Positions 34,901-44,602 are shown, counted from the stretch's first letter. The stretch: DNA of 64,000 nucleotides from Achromobacter sp. AONIH1 (GCF_002902905.1 NZ_CP026124.1:4216001-4280000); one strand, 5' to 3'. Made by a program: numbers and translations. The notes: a model not told the origin generated them from the sequence alone.

Positions 34901-37900
34901 ACGCTGCGGGCGGGCGCGCCGGAAGTGGAGGGCGCCACGGGCGCGCTGGCGCTGGCGGGGCAGCTGCGCGGCCATGGCATGGCCGGCGGCGGCACGCTGA
35001 CGCTGGAGACGGATGGGAAGGTGGTGATCGGCGCGGCCGATGCGCTGGCCTACAGGCAGACCCATACGCAGGTCGGCGCGCAACAGCCCCAGCCCTTGCT
35101 GCTCGATCCGTCGCTGCTGGGCGCGGGCTTCGCGAAATACGACATCAACGGCCGTGGCGGCCTGCGCGTGGCCGAGGGCGCGACACTGGACGTGGTCATG
35201 CCGGTGTACCGATACGAGCCGGGCAACGAGGCCACGGGCCAACGGCCGGCGCCGGCGCTGCTGCTGGCGCCGGTGTACCAGGAGAACCCGCTCAAGGGCG
35301 CGCTGACGCAGCGCGCCGGCGCGGACCTGACGCTGCGCTCGCAGCGCATCGAGGATGGCGCGGACATCGATATCGGCGCGGGCGCGCTGGTGTCGGTCGA
35401 TCCGGGCCGCACGATCCGCCTGCTGGGCGGCGGCAACAGCCGTATCACCGTGGACGGCGCGCTGCGCGCGCCCGGCGGCCGCATCGAGGCGGATATCGTC
35501 GCGCCGGCCTCCGATGTGCGCGACAACCCCGCGAGCAGGACGCACAACCGCGCCATCTGGATCGGCGGCGCGGCGACGCTGGACGTCGCCGGCCGCGCCG
35601 CCGGCGGCGTGGACATCGACGGCCGTCGCTACGGCAAGGCGCAGGCGGGCGGCAGCATCCTGCTGGGCGGCGCGCTGGACTGGGACGCGACCGGCATCGC
35701 CGAGAGCGCCCGTGATATCGCCATCGTGGTGCGCCCGGGCGCGGTGCTGGACACCTCGGGCTCGCGCCTGACCATCGACGCGCCGCGCGGCAGCCGCCTG
35801 GGGACGCTGGATCTGGCCGGCGACGGCGGCCAGATCGTGCTGAAGTCCAGCTATGGGCTGTTCCTGGACGGCGATATGCGCGCCCGGGCGGGCGGCGCGG
35901 GCGCGGCCGGCGGCACGCTGGCGCTGGCGCTGGAAACGCCCACGTTCCCGCTGTCGGTCAACGCCGAGGACGGCGTGCGCCGGCCGCGCGAACTGATCCT
36001 GTCGCAGGGCGCGCAGGCCAGCGGCCTGGCATCGGATCTCAAGCCGGGGCAGCTCGATCCGGCGCTGCATCATGGCGCGGCGCGCCTGTCGGCGCGGCAG
36101 TTCGAGGCCGGCGGCTTCGGCAACCTGTCGCTGCTGGTCAACGGGATTCTCAGTTTCGACGGCGACGTGGCCCTGTCGGCCTCGCAAAGCCTGCGCTTCT
36201 ATGCCGGCAGTTATGCCGTGACCGACCGCGCGATGGCAGGCACGGCCGTCAGCCTGTCCGCGCCGCATCTACGGCTGGCCGGCGCGGCGCGCGCCCGGGG
36301 CGACGGCGTCACGCCGACGGTGACGTGGCGCGACGGTGCGTCCGCGCGGCCCGGCGTGGGCAGCTTCACCGCCGACGCGGACCTGATCGATATCCGCGAC
36401 CGCGTCGGCTTCGGCGCGCGCGGCGCGGTGCCGTTGCTGGCCGGCGCGCCGGTGACAGTGGATCGGCGCGGCTTCGATCAGGTCAGCCTCAACAGCCGTG
36501 GCGACGTGCGCCTGCTGGGCGGACAGGCCGGCCGTGGCCTGTCCGGCGACGCCACCACCGAGTTGGGCACCAACGGGGACCTGCGCATCACCAGCGCGCA
36601 GCTCTATCCGGCCACCGGCGCCAGCGCGACCATCTGGGGCGGCTATGAGACCGGCCGCCGCCTGGAAATCCTGCGCCAGCCCGGCACGGAGTCGGTGGCG
36701 CCGCCGCTGTCGGTGTTCGGCTCGCTGAGCCTGGGCGCGGACACGGTGATCCAGGCGGGCACCGTGCGCGCGCCCATGGGCTCGATCAGCCTGGGCCAGG
36801 ATGCCCGTGGCAGCGACAGCTGGCGCGCGCGCTCGGTCGAGCTGATGCCCGGCAGCCTGACTTCTGTCAGCGGCGCCGGCGTCATGGTGCCTTATGGCGG
36901 CACGGCGGATGGCCTGACGTACACCTATGCCGGCGCGCAGCTGAAACCGCGCGAGCAGAATGCCGGCGGCATTGCGTTCTCCGGCCATACGCTGACGGGC
37001 CGCCAGGGCGCGGTGCTGGACCTGAGCGGCGGCGGCGAGCTGCGCGGCGCCGCCTTCGTGGCCGGGCGCGGCGGTTCGGTGGACATCCTGCGCACGCCGC
37101 TGGTCAACGCCAATCCGACATTCACCAATAGCGCGGCCGGCAATGCGATCTACGCCATCGTGCCGGGCCATGCCGGCGGCTACGCGCCGGTCGCGCCCGA
37201 CACGGCGGGCAGCGAACCCGTCGTGGGCCAGACGCTGACGTTGACGCAGGACGCGGGCGGGTTGAAGGCCGGCGTCTACACGTTGATGCCGGCGGCCTAT
37301 GCGCTGATGCCGGGCGCCTACCGCGTCGAGCTGGGCCCGGAGACCTTGCTGCCCGGCGCGGCGCCGACGCCGCAGGGCTCGCTGGCGGCGTCGGGCTACC
37401 TGGGCGTCTCCAACACCGGCCTGCGCGGCGCGCTGCCGCGCCAGCTGCTGCTGACGCCGGGTGAACGGGTGCGTTCGCATTCGAACTACAACGAGATGAG
37501 CCATGACGCCTTCGTGGCGGCGGACGCGGCGCGCAAGGGCGGCCTGCGCGGCCAGATCACGGCCGACGCCCGCACCCTGCGCCTGAACTATGAGCGCGTC
37601 TTGCCGCAGGAAGGCAAGCCCATGCTCGGCTTCGACGGCGTGGCGCGTTTCGCGGCCGCCAAGGGCGGGGTGGACGGTACGCTGGAGGTCCTGGCCAACG
37701 ACGTGGAACTGCTGGCCGATGGCGCCGGCCGGACGGCGGGCTACACGGGCGCTTCGCTGTCGGCATCCGCGCTGAACCGTTTCAATCCCGTGCGCATGAT
37801 GGTCGGCGGCCGGCTGGATCTGAAGCCGGGCGACAACTACGCGACCTTCGTGTCCAGCACCAACAATGTGACCGTGCGCGGGGGGGCCGCGCTCAGCGCC

Positions 37901-40900
37901 GCCGAGGTGTTCCTGATCAGCGGCGCCACCTGGGGCGGCATCACGGTGGAAGAGGGCGCCGCCATCTCGACCATCGGCCGTGGCAAGCCGGCCTACGATT
38001 CCAGCACGGGCTTGGTGTACGCCGCCGGCCGGACCGGCGTGCTGGGCTTGAGCAACGGCACGATCAACCTGCTGCCGGCCACGCCGGAGATGGCGCAGGG
38101 ACCGGGCTACATCAATATCGGGGCCTGCGGCGGCGCTTGCACGGGCGCGGCCACCACGCTGGCCGCCGAAGGCACCTTGCTGGTCGCCACCGACCGCGCC
38201 TTCACGCTGGCCGACAACGCGCGCTATGGCGCGCGCAACCTGCTGCTGGCGATGTCCACGCTGAACCTGGGCGACGAGGCCGCGCTGGCGCGGGCGGCCG
38301 CCGCCGGCGCCTTGCCGAACGGGCTGATGCTGAACCAGCGCGTGCTCGACAAGCTGCTCAAGGGCAATGCCGGCCCCGGCATTCCCGCCGTCGAGACCCT
38401 GATCCTGAATGCGCGCGATTCGGTCAATGTGTTTGGCTCGGTGACGCTGGACGCCACGCAGGGCAAGGGCGTGGGCCGGCTGGTGCTGGGCGCGCCGGCC
38501 ATCTACGGCTATGGCGGCGCGGCTGACACCGCGACGATCCGCTCGCGCGAACTGGTGTGGACCGGCGTGTCCGCGCGTCCCTCCCATCTTTCGGGCCAGT
38601 ACGATCCGGCGATACCGGGAGCTGCCATCGCGGACCGGCTGGGCGACGGCCGGCTGCAATTGGCCGCCGAGCGCATCGTGTTCGGCTACGGCCCGGACAC
38701 CCAGCCCGTGAACTGGCTGTCGGCCGAACGCCTGGCGCTGGGTTTCGCCGGCGTCGACCTGCTGGCCAGCGAGCGCGTGACCGCCAATGGCCAGGGCACG
38801 CTCAAGGCCTATCACCGCCAGGGCGCGTACCAGGCGGGCAAGGGGTATGCCTACAGCGGCGGCGACCTGAACATCGTGACGCCGCTGCTGACGGGCGAAG
38901 CCAGCTCGTCCATGGCCTACACGGCGGGCGGCAGCCTGACGCTGCGCCGGCCGCAGGGCGCGGCGGCGCTGTCCGGGCAGGCCGGCGCGCTGGGCGCGCA
39001 GCTGACGCTGGCGGGCGGTTCGGTGGACCTGGACGGCGCGATCGCGCTGGCCTCGGGCAAGCTGAAGATCAAGGCCGAGCGCGACCTGCGCCTGGGCGCG
39101 CAATCGCGCCTGGACCTGGCTGGCCGCGAAGTGCTGTTCTACGACCAGGCGCGCTACACCTGGGGCGGCGACCTGACGCTGGATAGCGCGGTGGGCAATA
39201 TCGACCAGGAGGCCGGCTCGGTCATCGACCTGTCGGCGCGCAAGCAGCGCGGCGGCACGCTGGCCGCGACGGCGCTGGGCGCCGGCGCCGGCCGGATCGA
39301 CCTGCGCGGTTCCATCCTGGGCGGCGCGTCCGGCCTGTACGACGCGGGCGGCACGCGCGTGCCCTATGACGGCGCCGAGATCACGCTGCGGGCGCAGACG
39401 CTGGCCGACTTCGCCGGACTGAACACGCGCCTGAACGCGGGCCAGGTCCATGGCGCGCGCCGTTTCCAGATCAAGCAGGGCGATCTGATCGTGGGCGACG
39501 AAGTGCGCGCGCGCCAGGTCAGCATCACGGTGGACGGCGGCAGCCTGACCGTGGCCGGCCGCATCGATGCCAGCGGCTTCCAGCCCGGCATCATCCGCCT
39601 GGCGGCCAAGGGCGACCTGAACCTGCTGGGCGCGCTGGACGCGCACGGCGCGGGCCTGCGCCGCGACAGCCATGGCCAGATCATCGACAGCCCCAATCGC
39701 GCGCAGGTCTCGCTGACGTCGAGCCTGGGCACGCTGACGCTGGGTCCGTCGGCCAGCATCGACCTGCGCGCCGGCACCGAGGCCGCCGGCAACGACGGCC
39801 GCGCGCGCGGCACGCTGGACCTGAACGCGCGTCGCGTGGGCGGCGCAGGCACGCGCGGCGACGGCGCGGGCGCCGATGATGTGGCGATCCAGGTGCAGGG
39901 CCGGCCGCAGGTGCGGGGCGCGTCCCTCATCGCGGTGAACGCGTTCCGCGAGTATGCCGACGCAGAATTGGCGAGCGCGCCGGACGTGTCCGGCAGCAAG
40001 CCCCAGCTGATCACGCAGGACATGCTGATCCGCATCGACCGCGACAGCCAGGATTTCATCAACGCGGCGCTGGGCAACGGTGCGCTGCGCGCGCGGCTCG
40101 CGGGTCTGGACGGCTACCGCCTGCGTCCGGGCGTGGACATCGTCAGCGATCCGCTGATCAATCCCGCCGGCAACCTGACGGTGGTGGGCGACCTGGACCT
40201 GTCGGGCTTGCGCTACGGCCCGGGCTCGGACCGCAACGATCCCGCGCGGCGCGGCTTCGGCGAACCGGGCGTGCTGAACATCCGCGCGGCCGGCGACCTG
40301 ACCATTCACGGCAGCATCAACGACGGCTTCGCCCCGCCGCCGTCCACGCCCGACGATCAAGGCTGGTACCTGTTCGAGTGGCGCAATGCGCAGAACAGCG
40401 GCAACACGCCGTTCGGCGGCGATATCGTGATTCCCATCGACGGCGTGTCGCTGGACAAGGGCACCGTGTTCCCCAAGGGCGCCGTGCTGAACTACGACCT
40501 GCCGGCCGAGGGCGTCACCTTGCCCAAGGGCATCGCCTTGCCGGTGGCGGTGGAGCTGGCCGGCAACTATGTGCTGCCGGCGGGGGTGGTGCTGGGCGCG
40601 GACGTGTACCACGGCGACGGCTCGGTGGCCTGGCGCGCCGGCACGGTGCCGACGGCCGACGTGACGCTCGCGCCGGGCATGAAGCTGGGCGCCGGCACGG
40701 TGCTGCGCGCCGAGACGCTGGCGGCGGCGCTGACCTGGCCCAAGGGCGTGGCCTTGCCCGCGCCGATGACGGCCAGCGGCGTGCTGGCGCTGGCGCGCGG
40801 CGCCTTGATTCCGGCCATGACCAAGATCGAGCTGCCCGACGACAAGCCGGTCAACCTGCGGCCGAAGAGGGGCGAGTTCCAGGGCGCCAACTGGGCGCTG

Positions 40901-43900
40901 GCGCCGATGCTGCCGCAGGGCGCCACCAGCTGGAGCCTGCAGCTGACGGCCGGTGCCGACCTGGGCTCGGCCGATCCGCGCGCGGTCGATCCGGCGTCGC
41001 GCGGTTCGCTGGTGCTGGCCGACTCCCACGCCTCCACTCGCATGAAGATCGTGCCGGGCGGCGTTGGACTGGTGTACGCGCCCAACGATCTCGGTTACCC
41101 CGTGGGCGAGCCGGTGGACCCGGACTGGGTCAGCGATTGCGACCTCTTCGCCGGGCTTTGCGTGACCGATCCCAAGCGCATCAAGCGCACCTGGACGCAA
41201 GCCGGCTCCGACATGTTCGGCACGGAAGTGGGCACGCCGGTGCAGGAGGAACTGGTCGTCTTCTGCGACACGATCCCGGGCGTCTGCAACGTCGAGATCC
41301 TGCCGATCCGCGACATCGCGTCGGCCGAGCTGCTGGCGCCCATGTTCAGCGTGGTGCGCACCGGCGCCGGCGACCTGGGCGCGGCGGCGGCCGGCGATCT
41401 GCGCATGGACACGCCCTATGGCTTCTATACGGCGGGCACGCCATCGACGGCGTTGCGCCGCGCCGACGGCGGCGATCCGTATGCGCAGCCGCGCGGCAGG
41501 CACATCTTCGATCCGGCCGAGGGCGCCGAGCGCGCTTCGCTGCTGGGTCCGCAACAGGACGACTACAGCGCGGCCAACGGCGCGTACCGTGCCTGGTATC
41601 CCGAGCGCGGCGGCAACGTGGACATCGTCGTGGGCGGCTCCGTGTCCGGGGACGCCTGGACGGAGTTCGCGCCGCCCAACCGCCCGCAGACGCCCAGCGC
41701 CAGCGTCGGCAACTGGCTGTGGCGGCAAGGGTCCGACGCCTTGCCGGCCTCATGGTGGATCAACTTCGGCGCCTATGCCGTGCCCATGGCCACCAATATG
41801 TGGGCCAGCAGCCATCCGTACATCGTCGGCTTCACCGGCTTCGGCACGCTGGGCGGCGGCAACCTCAGCATCGCCGCGGGCGGCGACGCCGGCATCGTGG
41901 CGGCGCGCGGCCTGGGCGACTATGGCGCGCCGGAACCGCGCAGCCGCGCCCTGGTCGCGGCCGTGGGCGGCACCGGCCGCGTCGCGCCCGACGGCAGCCT
42001 GGTGCTGACCGGAGGCGGCGATTTGAGGCTGCGGCTGGGCGGCGCCCTGAACCCGGACCTGGACGCCTCGCAGTACGCCACGCAGTACCGGACCAATCGC
42101 CAGAAGCCCGACCTGGACGGCATGGTGACCAACCTGCGCGGCGCCATCCAGATCGAGGCACGCGCCATCGGCGGCTCGCGCCAGCTGTTCCGCCGGGACG
42201 CCGTCGCGCAGCCCGGCCTGACGGGCGACGCCATGGATCCGAGGCCAATCAATCCCTTCGTGCCGACGCTGTCGAGCGCCAGCGGCGGCATCACGCTGGT
42301 GCCGGGCGACTCCGCCGTCTATCTGGAGACCCTGGGCGACTTGGTGCTGTCCGGCGTGTCCGATGCCGGCCGCGTGCGCGTCCTGAATACCTCCATCCAG
42401 ACGCCGGGCAATGGCCTGTCCGTGGGCGGCGGCCAGAGCTGGTTCTCTTTGTGGACGCCGGCCACCGCCATCAATCTGTTGAGCGCGGGCGGCAATGTCA
42501 CGCCGGATACCTCGCTGAGCCACGAGGCCGCCGGCTCGGCTGCCGTGATCCGGGGGGACGACGTGATCGTGTATCCATCGATCCTGCGCGTGACGGCGGC
42601 CTCCGGCAATATCTACTACGGCCGTTCCGCCAAGAGCGGTTCGCCCGGCAGCACGCCCGCCGGCGGCCTGCTGCTGGCGCCCTCGGCCAGCGGCGAGCTG
42701 AGCTTCCTGGCGCAGCAGTCCATCTATGGCGGCGGCACGCCGGTCAGCATGTCCGGTTCGGACACGCCGCTGCCCACGCCGTTCATGCCGGCCTATGCCG
42801 GTTATGACCTGGCGGGCGGCCTGCAGCGCGGATCGCACAACAACAGCATCGACGGTTCGCCGGTACCGCGCGCGGACGGGCCCGTCGCGCCGACCAAGGA
42901 CGCGCATCCGCTGTTCGCTTTCGGGCCGGACACGCCGGGCGCCCGATCCCCGCGCGCGGAAGGATCGGAACCGATCCGCTTCTATGCGGTGCAGGGCGAC
43001 CTGGTCGGGCTCAGCTCGGGCATGTCCGTGCAGTACCTGCCGCAGACCAACCGCAGCATCCTCAACTGGCTGCGCGCGGCGGCGCCGGTCCAGGCGCTGG
43101 CGGGGCGCGACATCGCCGGCCTGGGCGGCGTGTTCCTGCACAACGGCCCGTCGGATGTCTCGCTGCTGCATGCGGGCCGCGATATCTGGTATGCCGACGT
43201 CAAGGTGGCGGGCCCCGGCCTGCTGGACGTGGTGACCGGGCGCAATCTGGTGCAGGAAGACCGCGCCAGCATCGTCAGCGTCGGCCCGGCGCTGCGCGGC
43301 GACAAGCGGCCGGGCGCGGATATCGCGATCACGGCGGGCGCCGGCGCGGCCGGACCCGACTACGACGCGCTGGGCAAACGCTACCTGGACCCGGCCAACC
43401 GCGCCGTGGCCGGCCAGACCCTGACGAGCCAGCCCGGCAAGGTGGTTCATACCTACGAGCGCGAGCTGGCCGACTGGCTGCGCGCCCGCGACGGTTTCAC
43501 GGGCAGCGACCAGGACGTGCTGGCGCGCTTCGAGGCCCTGCCGCTGGCCCTGCGCCAGGCCTTCCTGCGCTCGGTGTACTTCGCCGAGCTGCGGGCCGGC
43601 GGGCGCGAGTACAACGACCTGCAAGGACCGCGTCCGGGTTCGTACCTGCGCGGCCGCCAGGCCATCGCGGCGCTGTTCCCGGAAGGCGCGGCGCGCGAGG
43701 GCGGCATCTCGATGTTCGGACCGTCCGGCGTGCGTAGCGTCGGCGGCGGCTCGATCCAGGCGCTGGCGCCCGGCGGCCAGATCGTGGTGGGCGTGCAGGG
43801 CGTGGCGCCGCCGGGCAGCGCGGGCCTGATCACGCAGGGCCAGGGCGACATCCAGGTCTATTCCAAGGGCAGCCTGCTGCTGGGATTGTCGCGCGTGATG

Positions 43901-44602
43901 ACGACCTTCGGCGGCGACATCCTGGCCTGGTCGGCCGAGGGCGACATCAACGCCGGCCGGGGTTCGAAGACCACGGTGGTCTACACCCCGCCGCGCCGCG
44001 ACTACGATGCCTTGGGCAATGTGGTGATGGCGCCGCAGACGCCGGCGGCGGGCGCGGGCATCGCCACGCTGAATCCGATTCCGGAAGTGCCGCGCGGCGA
44101 CGTGGACCTGATCGCGCCGCTGGGCACGATCGATCCGGGCGAGGCCGGCGTGCGCAGCTCGGGCAACGTCAACGTGGCGGCGCTGCACGTGGTCAACGCG
44201 GCCAACATCCAGGCCCAGGGCAACAGCAGCGGGGTGCCGGTGACGGCGGCGGTCAACACCTCGGCGCTCAGTTCGGCCAGCGCGGCGTCGGGCGCGGCGG
44301 CGGCCTCGGCCGAGAGCGAGGCGAGCCGCTCGCGCAATGCGGCGCGCCAGTCGCAGCCGTCGATCATCTCGGTGCAGATTCTGGGCTTCGGCAATGAGGG
44401 CGCCGAGGGCGCGACGCAGGCGCCCGCCGGCGGATCGGCTGGCGCGGCCGCGCCGGGCGCCACGCGCGCCGACGCGGCGCATTATGCGCCGGACGCACCG
44501 GTGCAGGTGCTGGGGCAGGTGGACCTGGGACAGGCAGAGCTGGGCCGGCTGACGGAGACCGAGCAGCGCAACCTGGCCAGATTGACGGCCGAAGGGGGCT
44601 GA
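31973..44602 (+). CDS. Giant filamentous haemagglutinin, two-partner secretion TpsA protein (DUF3739 type)
   Basis: This 4209-residue exoprotein should be secreted through a TpsB pore and form a long surface beta-helix. It begins with an extended signal peptide (cleavage near residue 65, GGVQA) and a TPS secretion domain (about 170-340: ADRAILNWQTFNVG, LIVNRNGVVFDGA). Then come thousands of residues of GG-rich beta-helix repeats, a Pro/Leu-rich LPKGV-type repeat zone (about 2820-2940) and a C-terminal DUF3739 region (about 3910-4145: FGGDILAWSAEGDINAGRG). AAGGAGGG at 31958-31965 strongly supports the first ATG over the one at 32048. It lies directly after the FecR gene. No tpsB gene is in the window. 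Confidence 0.93.
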   Translation: MGRRRSQSRHARARSACGVLWRWVAMSKRGQGRITLNAGVRQAAVPLAPLAQALALMLAAGGVQAAPAAFSPGWFAAKGAAQAQTQASGRLPDGSVAGIPTAARQQTQSRQQLQQSLGNLNRTAAAIAAQQAAQAAARQAAGNAAPAVPDGLAAGGLQIDTQALTRGWTHAEAPKSSTENGRSTVTINQTADRAILNWQTFNVGRDTTVDFRQQAEWAVLNRVNDPAGRPSQIQGQIKAPGTVLIVNRNGVVFDGASQVNVRNLVAAAGRISDEQFRERGLYGAQGSEPSFTDALGKVEVRPGARIDTHAPGSVTQGGGYVLLLGGEVHNAGAISAPRGQAQLAAGDSFIIRRGVGTSENTLSTTRGNEIAPRLAANQDGGLVRNTGLIVAAEGDVTLAGRQVRQEGVALATTTTRTRGTIHLLNSASDAKGSIVLAPESVTAVLIDDDGSTALDSQRNALIKESAEQDLLRHRQAPGAFDNLSRLSDRRDQSRIEIVSGGDIQFQGGSLALATGGQIAATAARRGFVAQGAELDVAGAVGVRIAMASNSVKINVQGNELRDAPNNRDAAKLFNGELWVDRRSLIPVAAGVGGYEGERWYTAGGLLEVGGYLANLGHGIGEWAAQGGTVTLGGKEVVAQAGSRMNLAGGTLDVAEGVINLSWLRGADGRLYEASSAPADRVYAGLYRGYEDLHGRWGEKATRRFLNPVLAPSTRREAGYTVGRDAGRLVLSAPTAVVESEIVATVYDGARQTQARAAGTDGYGQSQLAVARAGGLALGNYGALGRVNVFNTDVRLGRYADITLAMAAGDALAAERVGTLWLDSARLSDMGLGVLDLATGGALTVAQVVALADGGHAALTAGRIDAQAGITARGGAITLSNTFVSPDASVKARALSKAGEAPAIVLREGAALDVSGRWADLQGKGVASPWLGRLDGGRVTLDSPHGIAVAAGSLIDVSSGGAVLHRGETRAGKGGDVTLRAGAPEVEGATGALALAGQLRGHGMAGGGTLTLETDGKVVIGAADALAYRQTHTQVGAQQPQPLLLDPSLLGAGFAKYDINGRGGLRVAEGATLDVVMPVYRYEPGNEATGQRPAPALLLAPVYQENPLKGALTQRAGADLTLRSQRIEDGADIDIGAGALVSVDPGRTIRLLGGGNSRITVDGALRAPGGRIEADIVAPASDVRDNPASRTHNRAIWIGGAATLDVAGRAAGGVDIDGRRYGKAQAGGSILLGGALDWDATGIAESARDIAIVVRPGAVLDTSGSRLTIDAPRGSRLGTLDLAGDGGQIVLKSSYGLFLDGDMRARAGGAGAAGGTLALALETPTFPLSVNAEDGVRRPRELILSQGAQASGLASDLKPGQLDPALHHGAARLSARQFEAGGFGNLSLLVNGILSFDGDVALSASQSLRFYAGSYAVTDRAMAGTAVSLSAPHLRLAGAARARGDGVTPTVTWRDGASARPGVGSFTADADLIDIRDRVGFGARGAVPLLAGAPVTVDRRGFDQVSLNSRGDVRLLGGQAGRGLSGDATTELGTNGDLRITSAQLYPATGASATIWGGYETGRRLEILRQPGTESVAPPLSVFGSLSLGADTVIQAGTVRAPMGSISLGQDARGSDSWRARSVELMPGSLTSVSGAGVMVPYGGTADGLTYTYAGAQLKPREQNAGGIAFSGHTLTGRQGAVLDLSGGGELRGAAFVAGRGGSVDILRTPLVNANPTFTNSAAGNAIYAIVPGHAGGYAPVAPDTAGSEPVVGQTLTLTQDAGGLKAGVYTLMPAAYALMPGAYRVELGPETLLPGAAPTPQGSLAASGYLGVSNTGLRGALPRQLLLTPGERVRSHSNYNEMSHDAFVAADAARKGGLRGQITADARTLRLNYERVLPQEGKPMLGFDGVARFAAAKGGVDGTLEVLANDVELLADGAGRTAGYTGASLSASALNRFNPVRMMVGGRLDLKPGDNYATFVSSTNNVTVRGGAALSAAEVFLISGATWGGITVEEGAAISTIGRGKPAYDSSTGLVYAAGRTGVLGLSNGTINLLPATPEMAQGPGYINIGACGGACTGAATTLAAEGTLLVATDRAFTLADNARYGARNLLLAMSTLNLGDEAALARAAAAGALPNGLMLNQRVLDKLLKGNAGPGIPAVETLILNARDSVNVFGSVTLDATQGKGVGRLVLGAPAIYGYGGAADTATIRSRELVWTGVSARPSHLSGQYDPAIPGAAIADRLGDGRLQLAAERIVFGYGPDTQPVNWLSAERLALGFAGVDLLASERVTANGQGTLKAYHRQGAYQAGKGYAYSGGDLNIVTPLLTGEASSSMAYTAGGSLTLRRPQGAAALSGQAGALGAQLTLAGGSVDLDGAIALASGKLKIKAERDLRLGAQSRLDLAGREVLFYDQARYTWGGDLTLDSAVGNIDQEAGSVIDLSARKQRGGTLAATALGAGAGRIDLRGSILGGASGLYDAGGTRVPYDGAEITLRAQTLADFAGLNTRLNAGQVHGARRFQIKQGDLIVGDEVRARQVSITVDGGSLTVAGRIDASGFQPGIIRLAAKGDLNLLGALDAHGAGLRRDSHGQIIDSPNRAQVSLTSSLGTLTLGPSASIDLRAGTEAAGNDGRARGTLDLNARRVGGAGTRGDGAGADDVAIQVQGRPQVRGASLIAVNAFREYADAELASAPDVSGSKPQLITQDMLIRIDRDSQDFINAALGNGALRARLAGLDGYRLRPGVDIVSDPLINPAGNLTVVGDLDLSGLRYGPGSDRNDPARRGFGEPGVLNIRAAGDLTIHGSINDGFAPPPSTPDDQGWYLFEWRNAQNSGNTPFGGDIVIPIDGVSLDKGTVFPKGAVLNYDLPAEGVTLPKGIALPVAVELAGNYVLPAGVVLGADVYHGDGSVAWRAGTVPTADVTLAPGMKLGAGTVLRAETLAAALTWPKGVALPAPMTASGVLALARGALIPAMTKIELPDDKPVNLRPKRGEFQGANWALAPMLPQGATSWSLQLTAGADLGSADPRAVDPASRGSLVLADSHASTRMKIVPGGVGLVYAPNDLGYPVGEPVDPDWVSDCDLFAGLCVTDPKRIKRTWTQAGSDMFGTEVGTPVQEELVVFCDTIPGVCNVEILPIRDIASAELLAPMFSVVRTGAGDLGAAAAGDLRMDTPYGFYTAGTPSTALRRADGGDPYAQPRGRHIFDPAEGAERASLLGPQQDDYSAANGAYRAWYPERGGNVDIVVGGSVSGDAWTEFAPPNRPQTPSASVGNWLWRQGSDALPASWWINFGAYAVPMATNMWASSHPYIVGFTGFGTLGGGNLSIAAGGDAGIVAARGLGDYGAPEPRSRALVAAVGGTGRVAPDGSLVLTGGGDLRLRLGGALNPDLDASQYATQYRTNRQKPDLDGMVTNLRGAIQIEARAIGGSRQLFRRDAVAQPGLTGDAMDPRPINPFVPTLSSASGGITLVPGDSAVYLETLGDLVLSGVSDAGRVRVLNTSIQTPGNGLSVGGGQSWFSLWTPATAINLLSAGGNVTPDTSLSHEAAGSAAVIRGDDVIVYPSILRVTAASGNIYYGRSAKSGSPGSTPAGGLLLAPSASGELSFLAQQSIYGGGTPVSMSGSDTPLPTPFMPAYAGYDLAGGLQRGSHNNSIDGSPVPRADGPVAPTKDAHPLFAFGPDTPGARSPRAEGSEPIRFYAVQGDLVGLSSGMSVQYLPQTNRSILNWLRAAAPVQALAGRDIAGLGGVFLHNGPSDVSLLHAGRDIWYADVKVAGPGLLDVVTGRNLVQEDRASIVSVGPALRGDKRPGADIAITAGAGAAGPDYDALGKRYLDPANRAVAGQTLTSQPGKVVHTYERELADWLRARDGFTGSDQDVLARFEALPLALRQAFLRSVYFAELRAGGREYNDLQGPRPGSYLRGRQAIAALFPEGAAREGGISMFGPSGVRSVGGGSIQALAPGGQIVVGVQGVAPPGSAGLITQGQGDIQVYSKGSLLLGLSRVMTTFGGDILAWSAEGDINAGRGSKTTVVYTPPRRDYDALGNVVMAPQTPAAGAGIATLNPIPEVPRGDVDLIAPLGTIDPGEAGVRSSGNVNVAALHVVNAANIQAQGNSSGVPVTAAVNTSALSSASAASGAAAASAESEASRSRNAARQSQPSIISVQILGFGNEGAEGATQAPAGGSAGAAAPGATRADAAHYAPDAPVQVLGQVDLGQAELGRLTETEQRNLARLTAEGG

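Noticed and set aside
36269..41728. Very long open frame (about 1.8 kb of codons) on the minus strand inside the haemagglutinin gene
   Set aside because: GC-rich third positions on the plus strand remove stops from the opposite strand. The translation is Arg/Ala/His/Gln-rich low-complexity with no domain, and the plus-strand frame is clearly a TPS protein.
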